A DNA stretch of 64,000 bases from Synechococcus sp. PCC 7336. Lineage in GTDB: Bacteria > Cyanobacteriota > Cyanobacteriia > Thermostichales > PCC-7336. The position numbers were made by a program, and so were the translations under genes. The notes under the pieces are model-generated. The model was not told the DNA's origin, searched no databases, and saw only the letters and a list, made by a program, of their open reading frames with translations. Positions 41,374 to 49,038 of the stretch are shown here, one piece after another; the first letter of the stretch is position 1; every line of letters begins with the position of its first letter. Location of the stretch: NCBI RefSeq assembly GCF_000332275.1, contig NZ_CM001776.1, positions 682,001-746,000 on the forward strand, in the 5' to 3' direction.

Positions 41374-42012
41374 ATGCCAACAGCAGCAGAGATCATGACT
41401 CCAAATGCGATCGCCATTCGCGGTGCGGAAACCGTAGCTCGGGCGGTCGAACTGATGAAAGAGCATATGGTGAGCAGTCTATTAGTAGAGCGCCGCCATC
41501 CCCAAGATGCCTACGGCATTGTCACGGTCACCGATGTGATTTGTAAGGTGGTGGCTTACGGCAAAGATCCCAAGCAGGTCAAGGTTTACGAGATTATGTC
41601 GAAGCCCTGTATTGTCGTCAATCCCGATTTGGCCGTGGAATACGTGGCCCGCCTGTTTGCCGAAGTGGGCATTCGCAGCGCGCCGGTCATTCAAGGGGAT
41701 AGCGTCGGAATTGTTTCCGTCACTGACATTCTGCTCAAAACTGATGTTGTCAATCGCCCCCCTGCCGCTGACTTGGAAGAGCAACTGCAGGCTTCGGTCA
41801 ATCGAGCTGGGATGGTGGGGTCAGAAAAAGGATTGCTGGCTCCAGAGTCTAAACAAGCGTGGCGAGCGGTTGCAGACATCCAAGCAGAACTGGCTCACCA
41901 GCGGGCAGAGACTCCTGAGCAATCGGCGTTTGAAGAATATCTCGCAGCACATCCAGAGATGGCAGACACAGACGATTACGAGATGTTGTTAGAAGGATAT
42001 ATGGGGTTTTAA
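41374..42012 (+). CDS. CBS-domain pair protein in the hox operon
   Basis: 212 residues; ATG 41374 has GGGGAGG upstream. Two CBS motifs (TAAEIMTPNAIAIRG ... GIVTVTDVICKVVAYG and VYEIMSKPCIVVNPD ... GIVSVTDILLKTD) form one Bateman module that usually binds adenine nucleotides. The C-terminal 70 residues are helical (SKQAWRAVADIQAELAHQRA) without a named domain. Located between hoxY and hoxH in the same direction, it may sense energy charge for the hydrogenase. Confidence 0.85.
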   Translation: MPTAAEIMTPNAIAIRGAETVARAVELMKEHMVSSLLVERRHPQDAYGIVTVTDVICKVVAYGKDPKQVKVYEIMSKPCIVVNPDLAVEYVARLFAEVGIRSAPVIQGDSVGIVSVTDILLKTDVVNRPPAADLEEQLQASVNRAGMVGSEKGLLAPESKQAWRAVADIQAELAHQRAETPEQSAFEEYLAAHPEMADTDDYEMLLEGYMGF

Positions 42013-42105
42013 GGCTGGCAAAATTCTCCATCCCGAGGGATTTGAAACTCCCCTCACCTAGCCTTTAAACCTTATCCATATTAAGACCTGGAGTTTTCAG
42101 GCATT

Positions 42106-42272
42106 GCACTCGGCCCCCTAAATCCCCCACCAGTGGGGGACTTGTGAGAGTCTGTTGGCTTCGTTCTAGACCTTATAATGACCGCGATTCTCCAGTTCGT
42201 CTTCCTTGTCTCCAAACCCCAGCTAGCACTGTCGTCAAGTCCCCCAGAATGGGGGATTTAGGGGGCGAATGC
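42106..42272. mobile_element. MITE-like element with 38-bp terminal inverted repeats
   Basis: Left end 42106-42144 and right end 42236-42272 are inverted copies (core CCCCCTAAATCCCCCA, ending GGGGGACTTG), and each arm is itself palindromic. The 91-bp centre has no ORF. The CCCCCTAAATCCCCC/GGGGGATTTAGGGGG ends are widespread in cyanobacterial genomes. It lies in the 356-bp gap between the CBS gene and hoxH and could split the operon or add a regulatory hairpin. Confidence 0.75.
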
Positions 42273-42368
42273 AGCGATCGACAGCGTTAGTGAGGGGGAC
42301 TAAAAGGTGTCTCATTAAAACTACAGATTTCTGACTAGACTGGGTTTAGGCAAGAGGTTTATCCGTAT

Positions 42369-43817
42369 ATGTCTCGCACCGTCATTATCGACCCCGTCAC
42401 CCGCATTGAAGGTCATGCCAAAATCTCGATTTATCTCGACGATGCGGAAGAGGTATCGGGGGCAAAATTTCACGTGACGGAATTTCGCGGCTTTGAGAAA
42501 TTTTGCGAGGGCAGACCCTTTTGGGAGATGCCCGGTATTACGCCGCGAGTCTGCGGCATTTGTCCGGTCAGTCACCTGCTGGCATCCGCCAAAGCGGGCG
42601 ATCGCATTTTGTCCGTCGAGATTCCCGCCGCCGCCACAAAGCTGCGCAGATTGATTAATCTCGGCCAAATCGTCCAGTCCCACGCCCTCAGTTTTTTCCA
42701 TCTCAGTTCCCCCGACTTGCTCCTGGGCTTCGATAGCGATCCCGCTCGGCGGAATATCTTTGGCTTGATGGCGGCAGAACCGGAGCTATCCAGACAGGGG
42801 ATACGGTTGCGCCAATTTGGCCAGTCAGTCATTGAGGAGGTGGGGGGTCAAAAAATTCATCCCTCTTGGGCGGTGCCGGGAGGGGTGCGGCAAGCGCTGA
42901 CGGTGGCTGGACGCGATCGCCTGCGCGCCTGGATTCCCGAGGTACGGGAGACGACTTTGGCCGCACTGGAACGGCTGAAAGGCTTGCTCGATCGCTATGC
43001 CGAAGAAGCCAACATCTTCGGTAATTTTCCCTCTCTGTTTATGGGGTTAGTCAGCAGCAATGGCACTTGGGAGCATTACGGCGGCCAGCTCAGGTTTGTG
43101 GATAGTGGCGGTAATATCATTGCCGATCGCCTCGATCCCACTCGCTTTGAGGATTATATCGGCGAGGCAGTCGAGCCCACTTCCTACCTCAAGTCTCCCT
43201 ACTATCGCCCCCTCGGCTACCCCGATCGAGACGAGCACTGCCGGCTGGAAAGTGGCATGTATCGGGTGGGGCCTTTGGCACGCCTCAATGTTTGCGATCG
43301 CATGGGCACCCCACTCGCCGATCGCGAACTGGCAGAGTATCGAGAGCGAGGGGGCAGTACGGTCAATTCGTCGTTCTTCTATCACTACGCTCGGCTCATC
43401 GAAATCTTGGCAGCGATCGAGCGGATTGAAGGGTGGCTGGAGGAGGAGGATTTATTGAGCGATCGCCTGCGGGCGCGGGCGGATGTGAATCAGTTGGAAG
43501 GGGTTGGGGCGAGCGAAGCTCCTCGCGGCACGCTCTTTCATCACTACCGAGTGGACGATCGCGGCCTGCTGCGCAGCGTCAATCTGGTAATTGCGACGGG
43601 GCAAAATAGTTTGGCTATGAATCGGACGGTGACTCAAATTGCCCGCCATTACATTCACGGGCCGACCATTCCCGAAGGCATGTTGAATCGAGTCGAAGCG
43701 GGCATTCGTGCCTTCGATCCCTGTCTCAGTTGCTCCACCCATGCTGCCGGTATGCCCCTGCATATTCAGTTATTCCAGCCCGATGGTAGGTTGGCCGATG
43801 AAGCTTGGAGAGATTGA
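42369..43817 (+). CDS. hoxH: Bidirectional [NiFe]-hydrogenase large subunit HoxH
   Basis: 482 residues. Nickel-iron ligands are [10 protein letters not shown] (Cys62, Cys65) and [10 protein letters not shown] (Cys452, Cys455). The 24 residues after His458 are the C-terminal peptide removed by the HoxW protease once Ni is inserted; hoxW is in the window at 53.7 kb. Catalytic subunit for H2 oxidation/evolution. The 550 bp before it hold the MITE-like element and probably its own promoter. Confidence 0.97.
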   Translation: MSRTVIIDPVTRIEGHAKISIYLDDAEEVSGAKFHVTEFRGFEKFCEGRPFWEMPGITPRVCGICPVSHLLASAKAGDRILSVEIPAAATKLRRLINLGQIVQSHALSFFHLSSPDLLLGFDSDPARRNIFGLMAAEPELSRQGIRLRQFGQSVIEEVGGQKIHPSWAVPGGVRQALTVAGRDRLRAWIPEVRETTLAALERLKGLLDRYAEEANIFGNFPSLFMGLVSSNGTWEHYGGQLRFVDSGGNIIADRLDPTRFEDYIGEAVEPTSYLKSPYYRPLGYPDRDEHCRLESGMYRVGPLARLNVCDRMGTPLADRELAEYRERGGSTVNSSFFYHYARLIEILAAIERIEGWLEEEDLLSDRLRARADVNQLEGVGASEAPRGTLFHHYRVDDRGLLRSVNLVIATGQNSLAMNRTVTQIARHYIHGPTIPEGMLNRVEAGIRAFDPCLSCSTHAAGMPLHIQLFQPDGRLADEAWRD

Positions 43818-43829
43818 GAGCAGGACCAG

Positions 43830-43922
43830 TGCCCAACTTGCAATAGTTAGACCAATTAAGGCGATCGCAGTCTAGCACCTCCCAATTTCACCAGAAGAAC
43901 TTAAGGACAGCAGAAACCTAAC
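43830..43922. repeat. Direct repeat DR1, probable truncated copy of an ORF-less cassette
   Basis: About 93 bp matching 46093-46187 at roughly four of five positions or better; the shared end CTTAAGGACAGCAGAAACCT is identical. Its right end coincides with the expected integrase cut in the neighbouring attC-like site (bottom-strand G/TTAGGT). Lies directly after hoxH. Confidence 0.75.
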
Positions 43923-44002
43923 GGTGACCATCACCCGCCGCCAACAAAACAAAATTTCAATAGCTCATCTCTCGACGGTCGGGTGCATGAGCGTGGTTAG
44001 GC
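43916..44002 (-). other. attC-like site 1 (59-base element)
   Basis: 87-bp imperfect palindrome with outer boxes ACCTAAC (43916-43922) and GTTAGGC (43996-44002), fitting RYYYAAC and GTTRRRY. Inner arms pair through CAT-CACCCG ... CGGGTG-ATG with one extrahelical base in the right arm, which sets the orientation to the minus strand. It lies 2 bp past the DUF4276 stop, where a cassette recombination site is expected. Confidence 0.65.
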
Positions 44003-44004
44003 AA

Positions 44005-44703
44005 TCAACTGCTAATTGATTGCTCATCCAAAGATTCGAGCTTTGTTAACCATTCATGAAAATGTAAGCATTTATTCCGAATTGATTGTAAACCGATTCT
44101 CTCAGCTAACTGCGGTCCAAAGGTAGACTTTGACTGTCCATAATCAGGAAATTGAGCAATAATTCGCTTGCTTGGTGCTGTTTGCGGCCCATCATTGATT
44201 AACTCTGGAGTCTCATATTGGCTAGCAATATCCTGGAGTGTCTTGATTTCTCGTATTTTCCCAGCACTAAGGTATTCAAAACAAGCTGGTTCAGAAAAAA
44301 GGTATGCCTCATACTCATGCAACTGAATATAAGGGATAAATCGCCGGTCGCCAATATCTTCTGCAAATTTTTGTTCTAAGAATTCAACCCTTTCAAGTGG
44401 ATTTTGCGTTATACGTTTAGCTTCAGCCAAACCTGGAAAATCAGGATGAATTGCGTACAAGTCAATCATGGTTGTAAAAAACGCATTTTCAGCTCGATCC
44501 TGTTTAAGAAGCCGTATTATGTCATTTCTCATAGGTGTATATTTGCGACCACCACCACGATGTATTCGCCCCTTCTTCTTTGCATGAGCAATAAGCACCG
44601 GTTTGTTCATGAAGACGTTATGCTGCGCTAAATATGGCCTTATTAAATCATCCGCAAATGTTTGCTCAGTTTGTCCTTCAGCGAATAAGTAAAGGCGCGC
44701 CAT
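44005..44703 (-). CDS. DUF4276 (TOPRIM-like) protein paired with an AAA ATPase
   Basis: About 232 residues. The N-terminus MARLYLFAEGQTEQTFADDL is the DUF4276 signature, with the conserved Glu in the FAEGQTE motif, a TOPRIM-like first acidic motif; TTMIDLYAIHPDFPG carries the next acidic residue, and IQLHEYEAYLFSEP the third. Its ATG overlaps the ATPase stop (TAATG), so the two are translated together. AAA ATPase plus TOPRIM-like partner is the plan of PARIS- and OLD-type defence systems; by analogy this would be the effector. Confidence 0.8.
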   Translation of the reverse strand: MARLYLFAEGQTEQTFADDLIRPYLAQHNVFMNKPVLIAHAKKKGRIHRGGGRKYTPMRNDIIRLLKQDRAENAFFTTMIDLYAIHPDFPGLAEAKRITQNPLERVEFLEQKFAEDIGDRRFIPYIQLHEYEAYLFSEPACFEYLSAGKIREIKTLQDIASQYETPELINDGPQTAPSKRIIAQFPDYGQSKSTFGPQLAERIGLQSIRNKCLHFHEWLTKLESLDEQSISS

Positions 44704-45806
44704 TAATGTGGTCCTCCGCCTATTACATTTTTCTCCCAAACTTCTCCTAAGCTGTATTCATCAAGCCAAATTTCCAACTCTTCGGGATATAGCCTCTTGA
44801 ATTTCGACTCTTTACCTTCTCGGTTTACAATAATCACATCTTCAGGATGAAAATTGTCTAAAAAAGAACTAGACTGGGTGCTAATGAGGATTTGGGTATG
44901 CAAAGATGCTTTACTAAAAAGATCGGCGATAACATTTAGGGCGTAGGGATGAAGTCCCAGCTCAGGCTCATCTACAACTATAAGTTTCGGGAATTCATCT
45001 TCGGGTTGCAAGAGTAGCGTGGCAAGGCAAATAGCACGCAAAGTTCCATCTGAAAACTGATGCGGTCCAAATACTCGGTCTGAATCTTTTTCTCTCCAAT
45101 TGAGAATGACATGATGAGACGCATCTGGCTCGAGAATAAAGTCTTTAAAAAAAGGCGCAATAAGCCGAATAGTTCCAACAATCCGCTGGTAAGCTGTATT
45201 CCCATCTCCTTCGCGAAATCTGAGAAGGAGAGCAGCTAAATTGGCAGCATCAGGCATGAGCCACCGGTTGTTACCAACATAACAGGATTGACGGATGCCT
45301 GCGGTAGCCGACGTATCATGAAAATGATAAACACGGCAACGATCGAGCAGATATTTGAGGACTTTTGCCGTTTGTTTTTCTTCCTTTACTGCTTCGTTGA
45401 TTTTAGTTTCCTGATGTCCTGCACCTAAATCATCTAATCTTGGAGAATCTCGACCGGTTTCTAAAAAACTCAAGGACTCTTCAGCGAAAATTAATGTATC
45501 GGCAGCAGCATGAAACAACCTTATAAGATAAATGTCTGAACCATTTTTAACTTCAAATTCTAGTCTTGCTTCTATCTGAGGCGTGATCTTGGAACCAAAA
45601 TATAGAAGAGATTGAGCACGTCCTGATGTACCAATATAGTGTTGAAAGCGTTCAGCCATCATCTCATTCAGCATTTTGAAAAACGAAATGAGATTGCTCT
45701 TGCCTGCACCATTTGCTCCAATCAAAATATTTAAAGGGTTCAGTTCAAGATCCATTGCCTTGATAGACTTAAATCCCTTGAGAGTCAGCCTTCGTAATCT
45801 ATCCAA
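44703..45806 (-). CDS. RecF/OLD-like AAA ATPase of a two-gene defence candidate
   Basis: About 367 residues. Walker A is LIGANGAGKSNLISFFKML (residues about 28-46 after the TTG start). ABC-type signature and Walker B are in HQFSDGTLRAICLATLLLQP and LIVVDEPELGLHPYALNVIA, with the switch His/Gln in LISTQSSSF: the complete AAA_21 set. I choose TTG 45806 because GGAGG lies 7 nt upstream. No nuclease domain is fused; the DUF4276 gene follows. Low GC content compared with hoxH next door. Confidence 0.85.
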   Translation of the reverse strand: MDRLRRLTLKGFKSIKAMDLELNPLNILIGANGAGKSNLISFFKMLNEMMAERFQHYIGTSGRAQSLLYFGSKITPQIEARLEFEVKNGSDIYLIRLFHAAADTLIFAEESLSFLETGRDSPRLDDLGAGHQETKINEAVKEEKQTAKVLKYLLDRCRVYHFHDTSATAGIRQSCYVGNNRWLMPDAANLAALLLRFREGDGNTAYQRIVGTIRLIAPFFKDFILEPDASHHVILNWREKDSDRVFGPHQFSDGTLRAICLATLLLQPEDEFPKLIVVDEPELGLHPYALNVIADLFSKASLHTQILISTQSSSFLDNFHPEDVIIVNREGKESKFKRLYPEELEIWLDEYSLGEVWEKNVIGGGPH

Positions 45807-45998
45807 AAAATAACCTCCCAAGGGTAATCCATGTATCTACTCTTTTGCAAAGCACCAGACTTAATTGTCTACTAATATTACTCAATTGGCATCTCTAATC
45901 AAAAAGATCGGATAAGTCTGTAGTCAAGAGCATGTCCATTATTTCAGTTCTGGAGCAAAGGTTGACAAGGAAACACGAGGTCGCAGTCGATCTGTGCT

Positions 45999-46088
45999 GC
46001 CTAACGGCCTTGAGCTCAGCGGTGCTAGGAAAACTCTCAATTAAGATCGACAGTTTTGCCAAGCATCCACTGCGGCGAATTGTTAGGT
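45999..46088 (-). other. attC-like site 2
   Basis: 90-bp imperfect palindrome with boxes GCCTAAC (45999-46005) and GTTAGGT (46082-46088). Inner arms CAGCGG-TGCTAGG and its partner with the extra base (reverse complement CAGTGGATGCTTGG) pair over more than 15 positions and continue through AAAACT/AGTTTT. The extra base is again in the right arm, as in site 1, so both face the minus strand. Confidence 0.65.
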
Positions 46089-46187
46089 TTGATGGCCGAC
46101 TCGCAATAGCCAAGCCAATTATTATAGCGATCGCAGGCTAGCACCCCCCAATTTTACCAACAAAACTTAAGGACAGCAGAAACCTAA
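46005..46187 (-). other. Probable ORF-less integron cassette (attC site 2 + DR2)
   Basis: Read on the minus strand it begins after G/TTAGGT at 46187, contains the repeat DR2 (46093-46187) and ends in attC-like site 2. No convincing ORF. DR1 at 43830 is a second, cut-off copy of its first half, placed behind site 1. The stretch 45807-45998 between this and the ATPase gene is AT-rich and probably holds the ATPase promoter. Confidence 0.45.
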
Positions 46188-46220
46188 CTTGATATTGACA
46201 GGTCAGTAATGATTCAGCAG

Positions 46221-46238
46221 ACTAGTTATATAACTAGT
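46221..46238. promoter_or_regulatory. 18-bp perfect palindrome, probable toxin-antitoxin operator
   Basis: ACTAGTTATATAACTAGT is its own reverse complement. It ends 15 bp before the ATG (46254) of the decayed phd-like antitoxin, the usual place of an autoregulatory operator. AT-rich centre could also be part of the -10 region. Confidence 0.6.
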
Positions 46239-46253
46239 TTTAGCGAGTGAACC

Positions 46254-46525
46254 ATGCATAGCATACGTGGCCAGTTCAAGATGCGAAGGCAAGGTTCAGC
46301 AAGTTCTTGGACTCGTGCTTGTCAGAAGGGCCGCAGATAGTGACGAAGCGTGGGAAGGAAGCTGCAGTGCTGGTGTCTGTGGAAGAGTGGCGGCGCTTGC
46401 AGGCTGCTGCCCGCCCATCCCTCAAGCAGCTCCTGCTGTCGGACTCGGCGCGCACAGAACTCGTGATACCTGCGCGTGGCCGAGCTAAACGTCGTTTCGG
46501 AGTTGCGAAAGCCTCGCCCGCATAG
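46254..46525 (+). pseudogene. Phd/YefM-family antitoxin, frameshifted
   Basis: From ATG 46254 the code reads MHSIR, then one base is missing at 46266-46268; the next frame continues WPVQDAKARFSKFLDSCLSE, then TKRGKEAAVLVSVEEWRRL, a standard Phd/YefM antitoxin. The remaining open part could start only at TTG 46307, without the DNA-binding N-terminus. The C-terminus (IPARGRAKRR) runs out of its normal end into toxin DNA. Overlaps the toxin fragment in another frame. Confidence 0.7.
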
Positions 46526-46883
46526 GTTAGTGGTGGAATGGTTGCAGTTTGTTGACGATGCCAAGCTATTTTTGTCAGCGGTGACACTGGGTGAGATTCA
46601 GGCGGGTATTGAGGTGACGCGCGAGCAAGATCGGGCCAAGGCTGCGGAGATAAAAACCTGGCTTGAACTCGTTGCTGTGACTTACAACGTATTATCCATG
46701 GATGCAGCGACGTTTAGAAGCTGGGCTCGACTGATGCACCGCAAGTCAGACACCCTTTATGAGGATGCGATGATTGCTGCCACAGCAGGTGTGCATAATT
46801 TGATTGTTGTGACGCGAAATGTAGCCGATTTCAAGGTTCTCGATGTTGAAATACTAAATCCTTTTGAGCCAGTAGGGCATTGA
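46476..46883 (+). pseudogene. PIN-domain (VapC/FitB-like) toxin lacking its N-terminus
   Basis: About 135 residues. VVSELRKPRPHRLVVEW, TLGEIQAGIEVTREQDR, YEDAMIAATAGVHNLIVVTR and NVADFKVLDVEILNP are FitB/VapC-type. The usual start ...LLDTNVVSELRK with the first catalytic Asp is replaced by AELNVVSELRK, where codons come from the antitoxin end. The sequence AAACGTCGTTT is readable as both antitoxin (KRR) and toxin (NVV), so a deletion at a short shared sequence probably fused the two genes. The other acidic residues remain; activity is unlikely. Confidence 0.7.
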
Positions 46884-46899
46884 TAGATTTTAAATCAGC

Positions 46900-47166
46900 C
46901 TAACGGTAAAGTTGTGCGATAGTTTTTAGAGTTGTCGATGGCTTTGGTACATAAACTTTATGGTCAGATAGAGGAGAGTAGGAGAAGTATTCCTTTGTTG
47001 TTTGCTCCACTAAATCTTCGAGATTATCTTGGAGATTATATGCAAATATCTCCATTCCCAATTTTTCATGGAGCATCCGGCTGGTCACATTTACAGTTCT
47101 CTGCCAAGCCAAGAGACAATTTTCATAATTTGCGAAATCACTCCAAAGTTCGCTATCTAACACCAT
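46900..47166 (-). pseudogene. N-terminal fragment, possibly of a reverse transcriptase
   Basis: 88 codons: DFANYENCLLAWQRTVNVTS, then GMEIFAYNLQDNLEDLV and HKVYVPKPSTTLKTIAQ, then stop. The order ENxLLAWxR ... VPKPSTTLRT resembles the N-terminus and first finger motif of some RNA-directed DNA polymerases, but I cannot confirm it. The frame breaks off at a GTTAGGC (minus strand, 46898-46904), which is also the core box of an attC site. AT-rich. Confidence 0.35.
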
Positions 47167-47553
47167 CTACCCCTGAAAACCCTTCAAGTCATTCGCAATC
47201 ATAGCCTCTCTCGGTTGAAATTGCACATATACTGGCGATGTAAATATCTAACATAGAACGTTCAGCCAAATAACATTTGGGAGAGCGCTGCAATGACTGA
47301 TATATGTGATGAGCTTTCCAGATTTCTTGCCCATAAATTGATGAATAATTTTCAGGAAATTTGGTATGAAAACTAGGTCTGATTTTTTGTATATCGCAGT
47401 ATGAGTAATCCTTCTGTAATGAATCTCATATCTGATTTACTCCTCCTTCATAACGTTCAGCTCCAATCTCACACTGACAATCTCCTGATTGAGCGCATCT
47501 AGGGCTCGCAAAGTAAATAGCATCCGGAAAATCTCCATAGCACTGCAAGCACC
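47167..47553. other. Accessory intergenic stretch, only weak coding traces
   Basis: AT-rich. On the minus strand 47437-47580 reads REKWYLWDEQGACSAMEIFR ... LELNVMKEE-stop, possibly the tail of a broken gene I do not recognise. Nothing else can be supported. Confidence 0.3.
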
Positions 47554-47589
47554 TTGTTCGTCCCACAAATACCACTTCTCCCTAACAGG

Positions 47590-47976
47590 AGAAGACGCCA
47601 CCGCAGACTGCTCAGCCGCAAAGGTCCCGCCCGAGCTTGGCTGCGCGATCGCGGCATCCCCGACGAGGCCATTGCCCACTTCCAGCTAGGAATCGAGTCC
47701 AAGCGAATCGGCGATCGCAAGCTCTGGGCAATAGCTATCCCCATTCCAGCTAGCAAAGGGCAGTACCACCGCAAATTACGCATTGCCCCGTGGGTACCCG
47801 CCGACCAATTGCCCGCCGACTATCAACCCTGGAGCCAGTATGGAGTCCTAGCGACAGTCTTCTTCACTCACAAACCCAAAGCAGCCCAGCAAACCTATTT
47901 ATGCGAAGGCGAGTGGGATGCCATGAGCTTGGGCTGGCAATCGACTTCGATGCCCGCCCAATCAGCCAATTTCTGA
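47590..47976 (+). pseudogene. Fragment of a TOPRIM primase/helicase-type plasmid or phage protein
   Basis: Reads KGPARAWLRDRGIPDEAIAH, FQLGIESKRIGDRKLWAIAI, then HRKLRIAPW and QTYLCEGEWDAMSLGWQ. The first part looks like the DnaG/TOPRIM-primase fold after the zinc finger, and EGEWDAMS is the TOPRIM acidic motif. Both ends are missing; the right end runs head-on into integrase sequence near 47940, a deletion junction. Has HIP1 sites, so it may have come from another cyanobacterium. Confidence 0.5.
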
Positions 47977-48461
47977 AGTTTCTGGCAACATAGCTTGCGG
48001 GACCGACTGTTAGCCGGTGTTTGCAGAACAACTTTCAGGATCTCGCCCTCAGATAATTCCTTGTTTGGTTGAAGTTGATTAAAGATCCTTTGCCAATGTC
48101 GCTGCCAGGTTTTTTCCGTTAGAGTATTTCGACTCATATACCAGTCTTTGAATGCCTCGATGCGATCGCAGGTCTTGAGGCTGCTGGATTTCTCCTCGCC
48201 GGGCATCAACCATTCGTCCCAACTGAACGTTCCCCGCATCAGATCGGCATTGAGCTTGTAAGCCTGTGCCTCCGCCCATTCAAAGCCTTCGGGTGTAGCT
48301 GGCCCTACGGGCAGACGTCGTTGCTTTGGAGCAGCCTACCCTGGCTTTGGCGGTAACGTCGCTCTCAAATATAGAGATTGTTTTACTTGATTGATTCGAA
48401 CGCGGCTGCCTTTGAGCCGTTTGTTAACAGCTTCCAGCGACCACCGATCTTGCCTGCTCAT
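47965..48461 (-). pseudogene. Tyrosine-type integrase, N-terminal remnant with frameshift
   Basis: ATG 48461 starts MSRQDRWSLEAVNKRLKGSR ... QSLYLRATLPPKPG, then a TAG. In another frame it goes on KQRRLPVGPATPEGFEWAEA, QAYKLNADLMRGTFSWDEWL and further SAM-like core-binding helices (TEKTWQRHWQRIFNQL), stopping before the catalytic R-H-R-Y domain. Such integrases occur in cyanobacterial integrative elements. It lies 140 bp from the 3' end of tRNA-Arg, the normal place of an island integrase. Confidence 0.7.
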
Positions 48462-48599
48462 GGCTGCCTAGCGTTGCCTAGATGTTGCCTAAAATGTTGC
48501 CCGATAAAGGCCAATAAGAGCCATTGGCTGCTAATTGCATTGGACAAGAGCAACAGCCAGAAGTCAAGTATTATAGGGTTTTCGACTTGATTATTGAAG

Positions 48600-48673
48600 C
48601 GGGGCTGGCGGGATTCGAACCCACGACCTAGCGCTTAGGAGGCGCTCGCGCTATCCAACTGTGCCACAGCCCC
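48600..48673 (-). tRNA. tRNA-Arg (anticodon CCU)
   Basis: Acceptor stem GGGGCTG/CAGCCCC, D-arm with AGTTGGATAGC, anticodon stem AGCGC/GCGCT around loop CTCCTAA (anticodon CCT, reading AGG), T-arm GTGGGTTCGAATCCC. Discriminator G at 48600; CCA is not encoded. No intron. Confidence 0.97.
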
Positions 48674-48801
48674 AAAACCTTACTTCACAGACCTTTGAGT
48701 AAGCTTCTACAGCCATTTTAGACAATGCAGATGAGCTTGAATTAGACTCGAAAGGCGTAGAATAACCCATTTTTTCGAGCCATTTTTGAGCCATCTGCGA
48801 T

Positions 48802-48945
48802 ATGCCCAGGAAGCAATGGACGGTAGACGCTGTCAACAAGCGGTTGCAAGGTCATCGAGTATCAGTCTATCAGCGTGGAGCTTCTCTGTACCTGGTAGCT
48901 ACACTGCCGCCCAAGCCACTTGCAAACTTCCGTTATCTCCGGTAA
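48802..48945 (+). pseudogene. Second integrase N-terminal remnant, opposite orientation
   Basis: 47 codons from ATG 48802: MPRKQWTVDAVNKRLQGHRV, then SLYLVATLPPKPLANFRYLR and stop. It parallels the start of the integrase relic across the tRNA (WSLEAVNKRLKG ... SLYLRATLPPKP). Thus two related integrase starts flank tRNA-Arg, pointing away from it. Confidence 0.65.
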
Positions 48946-49038
48946 CCTCCGACTATCTACAGTGTTAAAGAACCGGGCATCGTGCGCCAAGTGAGGCGTT
49001 TTGGGTTGGCGTGCCCTCCAAGTTTAGAGAAAAACCGT

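Noticed and set aside
43831-43852. GCCCAAC-N8-GTTAGAC as a further attC or attI site beside hoxH
   Set aside because: The boxes fit the consensus, but there is no room for inner arms; chance or a remnant cannot be told apart.
45895-46141. Open frames on both strands (about 70 codons) between the ATPase gene and the toxin-antitoxin locus
   Set aside because: They run through the attC-like palindrome and repeat DR2, with no recognisable protein or ribosome binding site.
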